This document shows, one piece after another, positions 23,645 to 35,458 of a stretch of 64,000 bases of DNA; within the stretch, counting starts at the first letter, position 1; the number at the start of each line of letters is the position of its first letter. The DNA comes from Tetradesmus obliquus (lineage: Eukaryota > Chlorophyta > Chlorophyceae > Sphaeropleales > Scenedesmaceae): contig CP126198.1 of assembly GCA_030272155.1 (NCBI GenBank), positions 4,340,001 through 4,404,000 on the forward strand, in the 5' to 3' direction. A program made the translations under genes and the position numbers. Below the pieces are notes generated by a model. The model was not told the DNA's origin and did no database searches. It was given only the letters and a program-made list of their open reading frames with translations.

Positions 23645-26038
23645 ATGGCTCTTGCAGCTCGTGCCAACGTCGCCAGCACCAGGGGCTTCCTGGGCAAGCG
23701 CGTGTCCCGCGTCAGCAATGGCTGCCGTGTGGTGATGCGTGCCGGCAACTGGCTCCCAGGCAAGCATTACTCGAGCGGGCTAGCACACACCCCGGTTACC
23801 CCTTGTCAGGATGGCGAGTGATAGTACACGTGTGCTTTGCAGGTTCCGATGCCCCCGCTTGGCTGCCAGACAACCTGCCAGGGTGAGAATCCTGCGCTGC
23901 AGGCACACAGCTGGCGAGCAAGAGGCAGCTCATAATTCGGGCAAACTAGGACAGGGCCGGAGCAGCTATCGCTCACGATTGAATGCAGATACAAGCTATG
24001 CTTTAGATCTAAATCATTCTTGGCAGCTGCGGGCACGGCTGCGCAGAGATCGGGAGCCTGATCCCCGGGTTTGATCAGCAGCAGCAGATCGAGTCTGGCA
24101 GATTGACTTTGGTGCTGCAGCAGCTCCTGCAGGAGCCTGGCCAGCAGCAGTGTATCCATATCCTGCAACTTCCTACATCATAATTGACTGCTTTAGTTGC
24201 ACACCAGACCGTCCCAAGCACCACTGACATGCCTGCTGCTGCCTTGCTCCTGTATCTGTCCTCCTGCTGCGCCGCATGCAACAACAGCAACTACGGCTTC
24301 GACCCCCTGGGTCTGGCCAAGGACCCAGCCAGCCTGGCTCGCTTCAAGGAGAGCGAGGTGTTCCACTGCCGCTGGGCCATGCTGGGCGCTGCTGGCTGCC
24401 TGGGCGTGGAGGCCCTGGGCTTCGGCAACTGGTATGACGCACCCATGTGGGTGAGTCACCAACGGCGGGACAGCTGAAAGCAGCAGCAAAGGCATAGCAG
24501 CAGCTGGCTTGTTTTGCGCAGCTGACAGGGCATTGATTGCTGCTGCTTTGGTTGAGACCAGGGTCGAGCAGTAGGATGGCGCATGTGGCAGAAGCAGCAG
24601 GTGGGGGTGCATGCCAGAGCAACAGCAGCGATGACGCAGCGGTGCTGTTGCTGATGTGCGTCTGCTGCTTCCCGCCCTTTTTCCTGCAGGCCATCAACGG
24701 CGGCAACGCCACCTGGTTCGGCGTGAACGTGCCATTTGACCTCAACACCCTGCTGGCCGTTGTGAGCAAAGCCGCTGCAGCAGCGCTGACTGGGCAGTAT
24801 GCTTGCAACCAGCAGCAGCAGTATGTTGCAGCCAGCAGTAGTATCCTTGCAACAGCAGCAGCTGAGTGGCAGCCCAGTGAGATTTCTGGCAGCGTGACTT
24901 ATATATGCTGCCTTGTGACCAGCTGGTTACATACAGCATGCGTAACGGTTCCTGCAAGCAGTGATGGCTCAGGTTGCTTACAGAACAACCAGCAGCGCTC
25001 CTGCCACCTGATGATTCATCGTTACTAGTTTAGTGGCACTCCCATGAGCAGCCAATTGCAGAAGGGAGCCCTACAGCACAACAGATGCAGCACCTGTATG
25101 CTCACCCAATCGCTGCCGCACAGCACATAAGCAACAACCCTTCTTCTGATTTTGCGTGCTAATTATGCTTGCTAACTATCCTTTTGCTCCGTTCGCCCCG
25201 CAGGAGTTCGTGGCAATGGCTGCTGCCGAGTCCCGCCGCGGTGACGAGCCCGATGCAGAGAAGCGCACCTACCCAGGCGGCGCCTTTGACCCCCTCAACT
25301 TTGCCAAGGGCGACATCGACAGCCTGAAGCTGAAGGAGATCAAGAACGGCCGCCTTGCCATGCTGGCATGCCTGGGCTTCGTGGCTCAGGTGCGGAGGGT
25401 GTTTGGTGGGGATGGTTTCCTGCAAGCGTGCTTGGGATTGTTGCATACCGTGTGTCCTGGCAGGTGTTGTCTGTGCGGAAATGCTGCTGCCTGCAGCACA
25501 CTGTTTTTGGGTGGCTGGAGCAGTGCAAAGGCAGCTGCGACGGGCAAGGTCTGAAGGATGCTGACACCTCAATAGCACAGCCCCCGTTGAGCGTGCTTAG
25601 CGGAGCATTGCCAGCTAGACGGGACCACATGTTGTTGGTGCATGCAAGCCTGTGGCCTGACTTGCTGGTGCGCTGCCCTGCTGCTCTTTTTTTCCTGCAG
25701 CACGCTGCCACTGGCAAGACCCCCCTGCAGGCTCTGGGCGACCACATCTCAGCACCATGGGGCGCAAAGTAAGTGGCAGATCTGGTTACATGCGTCACCT
25801 TTGTCGTTGTCTTTTCACCAGCTGGCAGCATTTTGTGTCTGAATTGCAACAGTGCACCTGCATGTTAGTGCAGCTTGTTGGCAGCAGGTCAGGTGTCACA
25901 GCAAACCGCAGCAGGTCACTTCTAACATCGTCTGCTGAACCTTCTGTCTGATACTGACTGTTGTTTTGCTGTCCTGCTCGCTGCCTCTGCTACTGCACCT
26001 GCAGCTTCGCCACCAACGGCGTGTCCCTGCCCTTCTAA
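23645..26038 (+). CDS. LHCA1: Photosystem I chlorophyll a/b-binding antenna protein, LHCA1 type
   Basis: Seven exons: 23645-23759, 23843-23882, 24288-24450, 24690-24761, 25204-25389, 25701-25768, 26005-26038. They sum to 678 nt, 225 residues. A transit peptide of about 32 residues (Arg/Ser-rich) precedes the mature start AGNWLPG. The protein binds chlorophylls and carotenoids in the thylakoid membrane as part of the PSI light-harvesting belt. Helix 1 has [12 protein letters not shown] and helix 3 has [10 protein letters not shown], the paired ExxHxR and ExxNxR ligands. The ligand in helix 1 is His, not the Asn of red-shifted antennae. The end, [10 protein letters not shown], matches green-algal LHCA1 as I remember it. 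Oddities: Cys replaces the usual Gly in HGRW, and intron 1 has a GC donor. Confidence 0.92.
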
Positions 26039-27266
26039 GCTGTTGCAAGCTTAGCAGATGTGTACTGTCGTATTGGTCCTGTACTGTTTGGAGTGTCTCA
26101 ATGAGTGTCGGTAGGGTGTCTGGGTTCTGTGGGTCTTGACCTGTGTGCGTGTGTTGCAGCGCCGAGTGTAGATTGCAGCGCTGCAGCATCAAAAGAGTGC
26201 AGCTCCTGCAAGGGTTTTCCAGGCCCTGTCACATAGGACTGTTGAGTGGTGGTGGTCACTTTGGGGGGTGTCCACGTGTAACACTACAGTCCCCGTCAAA
26301 TGCTGATGAAACAGCTTTCTGGCCTTGACTGAGCAGGCGGCAGCCTGATGATGACCGCTTGCTTGAAGCAGAGCAACAGCACAGCAGGTTTGGTGCTGCA
26401 ATGTGTGGCAGCAGGGCACAGCTACCAAGAAGCTCCGTTATACAGCGATGCGATCTCTCAGTGAACAGCAAGACACCTGGAGGTCGCTGCACAGAGAGAT
26501 GTGCCGGCCAGCAGTACGACTAGCACGAAGCCCAACAGCACGGGGTCACAAACGCCACACAAAATCACTACAGACGCCAATGCAACGCCTTGAAGTCGTG
26601 AACACTGCCGTACAAAGCGAATGTACATGTATCTTGCCACATGCATACGGTAGTATTGCTGCTAAGCCAGCAACCATTCGAGGAAGAGCAATGACCTGCC
26701 CCTACGCAGTAGCACTGCCTGCATGGGAGATACCACTTTCTTCTTAGCTTGAATACTTAGCCTTAATTACTATGGTGGAATGGTTCCGTCGTTCTTCGTG
26801 GTGATGCGATAAGATGAGGCTAGTTTAGCGGGTCTGTCACTTGACGAGTCAAACAGTCCTGAGATCTCTTGCACATAGCCAGCACAAACATGCTCAGTGG
26901 TAGAAGGAACTCATTATAAGATCTCAGATCAGAGCTGAAGCCCGCTCACCAGTGTTTTTGAGCGCCTTCAGTGTACGAGAGTCGTCGTTGCGCGACAGCC
27001 AACTTTGCTTGCCAGCTCACGAAACACTACCGAGAGCATCGAACTGAGCAGATCTATGAACATCAACACTATGTATGCGCAGGTGCGCTTCCTAATGCAC
27101 ACGACCAACGTTGGTTACCTGAACAGCTGTGCACACCTCAGCAAGACAAACGCAAGCTGCACTTCTGCGCACGCAGGGTTACTTATCGGCAACTCCTCAG
27201 TATGCTCTGCCAAACAGGCTTCCAGCTACTCGGTTGTGCTGGCCGAGGTTGAGCAGCATCAGCAGC
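26039..27266. other. LHCA1 3' UTR and promoter region of the next gene
   Basis: Apart from the TGTAA candidate I see no gene, RNA or repeat in this 1.2 kb. Open frames here are short and unlike known proteins. Confidence 0.5.
26277..26281 (+). terminator. TGTAA poly(A) signal candidate for LHCA1
   Basis: TGTAA is the usual polyadenylation signal of chlorophyte genes. This one lies 239 nt past the stop codon. The pentamer is short, so chance occurrence is possible. Confidence 0.4.
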
Positions 27267-30200
27267 ATGAACAGGGCAGGCAGCAGCGGAGATGTGGTGC
27301 CTATGGGCATGCCCAGAGGCCCCAGGAGGTGAGAACAACACTGTAGCAAGAATCAAGCCACAGCTTGAAGTTACATAAAATGCAGGCTGCACCTTCAAGG
27401 TTCAAGCAAGTTAAACTTCCACCCGGTGGAGTGGAGCGCCGCTGGCGTGTCTTTTACAACTCATGCACTGCTAGCTTGTGCTGTGAGCACATGTACACAC
27501 ATGCAGGTTGCACGCACATAGCTGCGAGCCATGCCATCAGCAAACACCGCAACGTACTGCTGCGCTGCATTTCCTCTGACATGCCGCAATGTGCCTTGCC
27601 CAGCGGTTAGCACTGTGCCTTGCAACCTCACTTACGTACGGTCTGTGCTGCTCACTGTACTGCCACCGCCATCGCCTGCTGCCTTGTAGGTGGACCTCTG
27701 CAGACAGTGCAGCTGCACCCCCACACCTACAACAGCTGCACAGCAGCACGCCGCAGCAGCCCCACCCCTATGCCAACACCACTATGGCAATCTCAGCAGA
27801 TGCCAGCACCCCTGCTTCGTTCAACTACAGCCGTAGCTCTTATGCAACGCTGCCAGAGACAGCAGGAGTCGCACAGAAGCCTCAGCTCGACGCTGCTGCT
27901 GCTGCTGCTGGTGGTGGTGGTGGTGCAGCAGCAGCAGCTTCAGCTGGCGCGCTGCTGCATGTGCATGTGCCCTTTGCTGTGCTGCTGTCCTACCTTGGGG
28001 CCATGGCTGCCTGTGCAACCAGCCCTGACTGGTGCGGCTGCCTGCCTGGCATTCTGTTTGCATTGAACTGTTGCTGTTGCAAAATGACTTAATTGCAACT
28101 CGTTATACAGCATGGGGCATGTTCCTGTGCAACCAGCCCTGACTGGTGAGGCTACCTGCCTGCAGCAGTGGGGCTGTCGCACCGCATCATACCACGCCTT
28201 GCTACACTACAGTAGATCACATCACATAATCTCACAAGAGCAGCAGAAGCACCCAACCACCCACAAACAGGCAGCGCAACCTGCAGATGCACGGCTAGGG
28301 CGCAGCAATTGCCAGCATGCCTGCTGTGGCCCCGCCACAAGCAGCACTTCAAAAAATCGCTGGTGTAGCTTGCGCTTAGCACCAGCAAGGGCTGGCTAAA
28401 CATTGCCTTGCTACCTTGTGTGCAGCAAACAATTCAAACAAAGCTTCATTCAGTTGACTGCAAGTTGCTGCTGTATGCGCTGCTGGGGTGCTGCTGCAGG
28501 TACCTCGACTGTGCGGCGTTTGGTGGCATTTGGGCTGGCCTGTGGGCGGCATGCTGCAGGTGGGGCCGCGTCACTGCAGTCACCAACAATAGGTTACCAA
28601 TCAAGCCAGCTAGCTAGCAACACCATTGGCGTGCAGAAGGTGGGGCTGCGTCACGGCCTTTGTTGCACGTGCACTGCGTTTGCGATGTTGAAGTGTCTGC
28701 GGTCTGTCATAGACAGTGCCAGAGATCATTGTAGATCACCCGTGCTTCTGGACTGCTGTGCCTGCATGCTCAGCCCACTCGGAGCGCCAGGAGCCCTAGG
28801 GCGGGGGGCTTCTGGACCAGCATTGCTTGAAGGTGCGCAGTTATGCTTTTACCATGCTTAAAATCGTCCTGTTTACATTACATTACATTACATTACATTA
28901 CATGCTCCACTCAACGAGGAGTGGGAACCCCAGTCAGGAGCCAACGAGAGGCTCATAGGGGGAGGAAACATCGAAGAACAACTCATCATCGTCCAAACCG
29001 TCAGACGAAAACGCAGAAAAAAACTCATCAGCATCATCAATAGCTTGAGCAATAGCCTGAGAGGACAGAAGGACCTCAGGATCAGTGTCCGGGTGACACC
29101 GCATCAGATAGCAGCAGTGCACAAAAGCGGCCACCAAAGCAGGTGCCTGCTTCATAAAAGTGATCATGTCATCGCCTGCTGGGTGACAACCAGCAATAGT
29201 AGCCCATGTTTGTGACGAGTCCCCGAAGGGTTCGAACAACATAGCAAATCGCTCGCGGACTGGTGCATAGAAAGGGCACTCAAAGACCATATGAAACTCA
29301 TCCTGTTTACATCATTTCATATGCTGTTCCATCCAAGGTTGTGTAGGGAGGCATGTGAACTAGGCATGATCATCAGGTACAAAGCAGTGTGCTGGACCTG
29401 CTGCCGGTGATGCACATGGTTGGCGCCCTGGGGGTCTACCACTCTAATGTCATATACCTGCCTGCCTGCCTGCCTGCCTGCCTGCTCGCCTGCCTGATCT
29501 TTTTGTGCCCTGCAGGCTGCAGCCGTCACCCCGCACAGTAGTGCTGCTCAACCTGCTTCCAGTGATGCACATGTCTGGCGCCCTGGGGGCCTACCACTGG
29601 GAGCTGGGCAACCTGTCATGGGACATCCTGTGCCACATCAGCAATGGCTTCATTGGCACGCTGCTGTTTGCATCCTGCCTGTCAGATATGAGCCACACAG
29701 CACACAGCACGCCACATGGAACAGCAGCAGCAGCCCACCAAGCCCAGCACAGCAACCAGCCTGCAGCAGCAGCAGCAGCAGGTTTGGATGCTGCCGCGCA
29801 CACAAGCGCAGCAAAAGCTGCTGCACCGAGCCTGCCACAGGCTGGCTGGCGGCAGCAGGGCTTGCGCGTGCTGCAGCTGTCGCTGCTGCTGCTTGCAGGC
29901 ACGAGCCTGATTGAGGTGGTGGAGGCGTATGGCGGAATGCTGGCGGGGCAGGGCGAGGGCATCTTCCTGAGGGGTGCTGGGGACTACTGCACTGCATCAC
30001 TGCCCTGCAGTGAGGAAGTGGACACCATGAAGGTGAGGGCAGCTTGTGGTTTTGCTGACTTGTAAGTTGTATTGTGTTGTGTTTTGTTGTTGACAGAGAG
30101 ATTGATACATCCTAGGAAGTTACCTGAAAAGTTACAGTTGTGTTTGCGGCTTACAGAGCAGCGGCAAGATGCTGCAGGCATGCTGCTTTGATCAGCCTCG

Positions 30201-31024
30201 TTGGGTGGTTGAGGGCGTATGGGGAGTGCTGGAGGGGCAGGGCGAGGGATTATCCCTCAGGGGCGATCTTATGAGGACTTCTGCACTGCATCGCTGCCCT
30301 GCAGTGAGGAGGTGGACACCATGAAGGTGAGGGCGGGTTGTGGTTTTGCTGTTTTATGTGTTGTATTGTTTTGTTGACAGAGAGGTTACCGTCAGTTGCA
30401 TGCAAGCAGGCTGTTGATAAATCTTAGGAAGTTACAGTGCTGTGTTTGCAGCTTACAGAGCAGCGGCAAGGAGATGCTGCAGGCGTGGTGCTTTGATCAG
30501 CCGCATTGGGTGGTGGAGGCGTATGGCGGAATGCTGGCGGGGCAGGGCGAGGGCATCTTCCTGAGGGGTGCTGGGGACTACTGCACTGCATCGCTGCCCT
30601 GCAGTGAGGAGGTGGACACCATGAAGGTGGGGGCTGGTTGTGGTTCTGCTGTTTGTGTTGTGTCTGTGTGTTTTTGCAGCTTACAGGAAACAGCAAGATG
30701 ATGATGCAGGCATGGTCTTCTGACAGCCTTCTGCAGTGTTTTGCTGTTATGGTCGCCGTCTGCACACATTCGCCACTGAAGCAGGTTATCCATACATGAA
30801 CGCTGGTGCCGCCTCCGCAGGACATGGTTGGCAGTATGGCCGGCATGATGCTGCGCTTAGGTAATGCTCTGCCTTTCACACACAACTTCTGCTGATGCAA
30901 CTCCACACTGGCGCCGGTGCCGCCTTTGCAGGACATGGTGAATAACGTTGCTGGCATGATGCTGGCGCTGCTGGCCCTGGCAACAGGCAGCCGCAGCAGC
31001 AGCAGTGGCTCAGGCAAGGCGTGA
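27267..31024 (+). CDS. Multi-span membrane protein, YjdF/DUF2238-like
   Basis: Five exons: 27267-27328, 27690-28031, 28500-28559, 29516-30032, 30932-31024. They sum to 1074 nt, 357 residues, and every junction is in phase. After a Pro/Ala/Gly-rich N-terminus come several hydrophobic segments: PFAVLLSYLGAMAA, FGGIWAGLWAACC, a segment around LPVMHMSGALGAYH, FIGTLLFASCL, LQLSLLLLAGTSLI and a C-terminal VAGMMLALLALA. The patterns GAYHWELGNLSWDILCH and EEVDTMKDMVNNVAGMM resemble the YDR..H..QG and DT.WDM...LLGA signatures of the bacterial YjdF (DUF2238) membrane family. That match is from memory and pattern only. Substrate and compartment are unknown. Four exon edges have partial copies in the introns, and a LINE fragment sits in intron 3. 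Confidence 0.65.
28112..28152 (+). repeat. Echo of exon 2 of the YjdF-like gene, donor side
   Basis: GTGCAACCAGCCCTGACTGG plus a GTGAGG donor recurs about 120 bp downstream of the real exon end at 28031. Confidence 0.8.
28795..28870 (+). repeat. Interspersed ~75-bp repeat, copy 1
   Basis: This block, core CCAGCATTGCTTGAAGGTGC, recurs at 60660-60735 with over 90% identity by eye and more weakly at 61589-61645. It lies inside intron 3 of the YjdF-like gene and runs up to the LINE insertion point. No coding or known RNA identity is seen. Confidence 0.8.
28867..29312 (-). mobile_element. 5'-truncated LINE (non-LTR retrotransposon) 3' end
   Basis: The minus strand encodes the C-terminal tail of a LINE polyprotein, beginning DEFHMVFECPFYAPVRERF (the Cys-bearing motif after the reverse transcriptase) and ending at a stop near 28934. 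The 3' end carries a tail of about five TGTAA-type pentamers. The insert is flanked by a perfect 12-bp target-site duplication, TCCTGTTTACAT, at 28867-28878 and 29301-29312. About 420 bp of a presumably multi-kb element survive, typical of target-primed reverse transcription that stopped early. The intact duplication suggests a fairly recent insertion. Confidence 0.85.
29380..29447 (+). repeat. Echo of exon 4 of the YjdF-like gene, acceptor side
   Basis: GTGATGCACATG and GGCGCCCTGGGGG..CTACCACT recur about 160 bp upstream of the same words in exon 4. The acceptor itself is not clearly kept. Confidence 0.75.
29457..29497. repeat. (CCTG)n microsatellite at an acceptor
   Basis: About ten CCTG units, one imperfect, end 19 bp before the exon 4 acceptor and form part of its pyrimidine-rich region. 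Confidence 0.9.
30178..30640 (+). repeat. Two donor-side echoes of exon 4 of the YjdF-like gene
   Basis: The exon 4 end (VEAYGGMLAGQGEGIFLRG...EEVDTMK + GTGAGG) recurs at about 30195-30330, degraded, and at about 30500-30630, where it is almost perfect. The second copy keeps the full frame to VDTMK followed by GTGGGG. Flanking intron sequence is repeated too, showing tandem duplication of an exon-edge-plus-intron segment. Confidence 0.88.
30815..30862 (+). repeat. Echo of last exon of the YjdF-like gene, acceptor side
   Basis: An acceptor followed by GACATGGTTGGCAGTATGGC copies the start of the real last exon (30932, GACATGGTGAATAACG) 115 bp upstream, and is followed by GGTAAT, a possible donor. 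If spliced it would add a short in-frame-like segment DMVGSMAGMMLR. Confidence 0.7.
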
Positions 31025-34000
31025 GGCTGATGTGCAGCAGCAGCAGCAGCTGCTGCAGCAGCTCTGATAAGGTGTGAGGCTGCTGTGCAGCAGCAGCAGC
31101 AGCAGCTGCTAGCCAACCCCAAGTCAGCAGTCTGAGGTGGTGATCTTGCTCATGATGCTGCTGCGCATGTGGTGTATGGCAGGTGGCAGGTGCAACAGCC
31201 TGCAATGCGGTGCTTGAAAGCACCTGCAATGCAGCTAGCGGGTGCCATGTGGGCGGCTGCAGCAAAGCTGGCAGCCTGCAAATTGCACGGATGTACTGCG
31301 GCCGTGCACCCAATAGTACTTCTGCGCCCAGAGTGCAAAAAGTGTAATTGAGGGACTCCCTCGGAGGCCATGGGGAGTGACCTCAGCAGAATGCAGGCTG
31401 CAGCAGCACAGCGGCTATTGTGTTTGACCTGGCCTCAACCACATGACACAAAAGGCTGGCTGCTGGTGTGTACAACAGCATTGCTATTGTATGCATTGAG
31501 ATACATGAGTGTGAAATGTGGCAGAGCGTATGTGCAAGTGGGGAACAGGGCCAATTGTACACAAGTGTGTCGTTGCCATGGCTTGCAATTCACCATGCGA
31601 CGAGGAAGAGGGAGACAGCACAGAAGATCTATATCATCAAATGACCAGATCTGCAGATATCTGAGTCTGACTGCACCTTTTGTGAATGTTGAGCACAGTT
31701 TTGAGCGTTGATGGGGATCACATGGGATGTGCATTACACCGGCAGCATCCGCTGGTTGTGAGTCCAGATATCTGCAGAGGCAATATCAGCATCTCTCGTT
31801 GACAACTCCATATCACAGTGAGTGGATGTTGCTTGTATGAGCTACGCGTGGTGTGTTCACACTGAACACCCGCGTAAGTCAAGGAAGGGGACGGGTGTGG
31901 GGGAGAGGAAACATCATGCACCTCCGCGCCTCTTACCACAGTGAGTGGAAGGTCACTGGCTGCATCACACATTCAGGGATGCGGCGAGATTGTGCATGTA
32001 TGCTGTGTTTTGTTTAAAAGTGTTGCGTGAACTAGTTGAGAAACAGGAATTGGTGCCTTGCCGCTTGAGGAGAAGGGATTAGCATGCCTTGGTGGCACTG
32101 GGTGCTGCATTTGTGCCCCGCAGTTGCTGTCGTTTATACAATGTTGCACTGGGCAGATACTTTGCCTGCCTGATATTACAGTGCACGGTGCCGCGCAATT
32201 GCACATAAGTGAGGCCAGGTTAGTGCAGGTTTGGCGTTCCAGCAAATGTTTATTAGTTGTTCAGAAGTGGATGTATCAGTTGTGGCCATCATGGCATTGT
32301 CACCCAGACGCAGACGCATCGCGCTCCACATGTGTCATCTTTTGTGCAGCAGTTTGAGGCTGCTGAACCCCTTGTATCCTTTGCACCACCATTTGGTCAC
32401 ACTTGCATGTCACCCCTCTCAATCGCCTCCATGCATCACAATGTGTACCCGTCCTGGCGCCAGTATGCACATGTTTGTTTGTTGCCAGCCATGGCGTTGA
32501 TGCAATGGCTTGACTCAAGCCCATGATGGGTAACATGATGATGTTTGTTTTGTTTGCTTGTTTGCTGGATGATCCAGCACCGTTTCCTCCACCTGTATCT
32601 GGTAGCCACTAGCAGTGTCAGGAACACGTATGACAGTAGTTGTGTCAGCAGCGGGTCAGCGTGCAGTTGTAGCAGCACACCTGCTGCTGTTGGGCGCCAC
32701 ACCCTGTGCACACATGCCCTTTTTGTTGACATACTACTGCACACATGTTGAGGTGTGCCTGTGGGGATCCGTTGCTGAGAGGCAGCAGTTTGTTGCTGCA
32801 AGGTGGCGTATCATGGCATGCTGCTGCCATGTCTCATGTACAAGAGTTCTCCTGCCAGCACTCACTGCTGCCGCTAGCCGCCAGCATGGCACATGGGAGG
32901 CTGAGTGCCTCTGCTTCACTTTGCTTGGCGTTGTGGCTTGGTTTCCACGGTTGCAGTTGCTGCGTCGCAGTTGCTGGGTAGCAGCGCTGCTACGTGGAAT
33001 CATTCCAACAGTGTTTCAACAGTATTGTTAGCAGCCCCCGGCTATGTTCTGCCTGTACTGTCATGGCTTGGCTCCTTGTAGCTGCTTGATGCTGAGGCAA
33101 GTGTGGACATGTGTTGCCTCGATTGGTGGGCCCAGAATTGAAGAACCCAAGTATGATCCTTGCTTTTCAAACAGTTGCGATCTGCTACACATCCCAGGTC
33201 TGACTACCGGGCGTGTCTTTTGGTTGCCGAGGTTCTAACACGTTGGCGGCTGCCCAGCATCGACATGAACCTCATGCTTGAAGCAGCAACGTGTGCCAAA
33301 CGTGCCTCAGGGCAGCTGCACAGCAGGGGCACTTCAAGGGGTGCAGTGTGCATGGTGATGTTACCATTCAGGCCAGAGCTCGTAACGTCGCCACAGGTAA
33401 AACAATCGTCGCCATTGGGCCCACATCACCCTAGAGTGGACTGAGGAGGGAGCACTATATATGCATGGCGGTATCATCAGACATCAACGTTCACATGAGA
33501 CACCAGAAAGTAATTAGGGCAGATGCTAAGCTCCTCCAGGATGATTGCTGCAGCGCAGTGCTACTCGTACTTTATCAATACGCCACAGTCCGCATGGCTT
33601 CCAAACAAATGCACTTACACAGCATGCTGCGCTGTCATCAGTAACAATATGTTACTATTGCCACAATGTCACATAACGCTGGGCTGTGTAAGTGACGGCA
33701 GTGCTCAGCCGCAGCATGGCCCGCCAACTTCAAGCAGAACAGCCTGCACCAAAACACCAAAAAATGAGCATCCTGTGCAATCCTAATCAGGCGCTCTGGA
33801 CCGCCCGCCTCCCAACCCCCCATGTTCTGTTCATCTATTCATGATCGTACATAATGATACCTATGTATGGTCAAACGAAGAGTCCGGCCGGCGTTCTGCT
33901 GCCGCATAGATCACACACACCAACAAACCCAACATGCGGCACATGCTCTACGACTTATGTACTGTGAGTGTTATAAAACAGGGTGTTGTCTGATACCCTG

Positions 34001-34090
34001 GAGCCCCCACAAGATCATACTAGGAGAAGCCACAGAATCATACTATGATAGTATCATCAGCCAACACATACTACTGTACAAGCACAAGGA
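31025..34090. other. Gene-poor stretch, 3 kb
   Basis: The first ~90 bp repeat the end of the YjdF-like gene (GGCGTGAGGCTG...CAGCAGCAG). Beyond that I find no open frame with family features, no RNA gene and no mobile element. Confidence 0.5.
31343..31347 (+). terminator. TGTAA poly(A) signal candidate for the YjdF-like gene
   Basis: TGTAA lies 319 nt past the stop codon, a reasonable place for a chlorophyte 3' end. Short motif, weak evidence. Confidence 0.35.
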
Positions 34091-34102
34091 GATGCACCTC
34101 CA

Positions 34103-34860
34103 TTAAAGCCGTAAGCAGCAGCTGTTGCTAGTGCTACTGGCTTGATTGATAACAAGCTGACGATGATGTAGAGCAGCACTACAACCGAGGCCTAACTGAG
34201 GCTCCTGGCTCCTGCTGTTGTTGAAAAGCAGGCAGTACGCATGCCAAGCAACGCGCATCTCTGATCCATGCACACTGCCGCACTGCACCCTCGCCTAGCA
34301 CCTGCTGCTGCTGCAAGCCCTGGCCATCAGGCGTGCGGCTGCAGAACAGGCATTTGCAGCAGTGCTACCGGCTTGATTGATAACAAGCTGACGATGATGT
34401 AGAGCAGCACTACGCCCAGGGCCTGGCTGAGCTTCCTCACTCCTGCCGTGGTCGGAATGTGGGCAGTACGCATGCCAACAAAGCGCAAATCTCTGATCCA
34501 TGCGCACTGCGGCACGGGACCCTCGCCTAGCACCTGCTGCTGCTGCAAGCCCCGGCCATCAGGCGTGCGGGTGCAGAGCAGCAAGCCTACAACAAGCACT
34601 TGATTGATAACAAGCTGACGATGATGTGGAGCAGCACTACACCCGGGGCCTGGCTGAGCATCCTGGCTCCTGCCGTGGGTTAAAAACCGCTACCATCGAT
34701 GATATCATAAAGCTAACAACCATGATGTGAGCACTACACCCGGGGCCTGGCTGAGCTTCCTCACTCCTGCCGTGGTTGAAAAGCAGGCAGTACGCATGCC
34801 AAGCAACCCGCATCTCTGATCCATGCACACTGCCGCACTGGGCCCTCGCCTAGCACCTGC

Positions 34861-34903
<43 letters not shown>

Positions 34904-34990
34904 AAGCCCTGGCCATCAGGCGTGCGGCTGCAGAGCAGCAAGCCTGCCACCCGCACACGCCAGCAGTGCAGGTGCAGCACCATTGGACAA
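34103..34990 (-). repeat. Three to four tandem ~250-bp units with a possible exon
   Basis: Units at about 34103-34320, 34360-34590 and 34600-34960 share a minus-strand sequence. The middle unit is open (34599-34327): EGPVPQCAWIRDLRFVGMRT followed by a hydrophobic stretch ALGVVLLYIIVSLLSI. The other units have stops or lost segments. The array looks like the exon-edge echoes of neighbouring genes, so the middle unit may be a true 3' exon of an unrecognised minus-strand membrane protein. I could not join it to upstream exons with confidence. Confidence 0.55.
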
Positions 34991-35458
34991 GGCTCACCCA
35001 ACACACCTCACAGATAGGCCGTACTACGTAGTGCATCTACCGTGCTGTCCCCAGAAAACAGCAAAGCAGTGCCGGAAACAGCCCGACAACAGAGCATTGA
35101 CTGTACAGTTCAATTCCTTTTATAAGCCACATATATGACCATTCCGCCATCCCGTGCATCATATGCAGGCTGAAGGCAGCGCACACATGTTTTGGCTCTT
35201 GCTATCCTGCGACTCCTTTCCCCTTGAAGTCAAACGAAGACCAGCCTGCAGTGGGGGCTGATGCAGCAGCCCACCAGACAAGGCACACCCAACACACCTC
35301 ACAGGTAGGGCCGTACATGTACCGTGCTGTCTTCACGGGGAGAGCAAAGCAGCGGCCTCTGCACCACGCGCTTATTCCTTTCCTCAACAAAGCTTGCACT
35401 GCTGCACCTTGCGCAATGCGACTGCCCTGTGTCTGTGTATGCGGAGGTGCCCCTCACA

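Noticed and set aside
28870-28902. Telomere-like TTACA repeat
   Set aside because: It is the pentamer tail of a LINE insert bounded by a target-site duplication, not a telomeric repeat.
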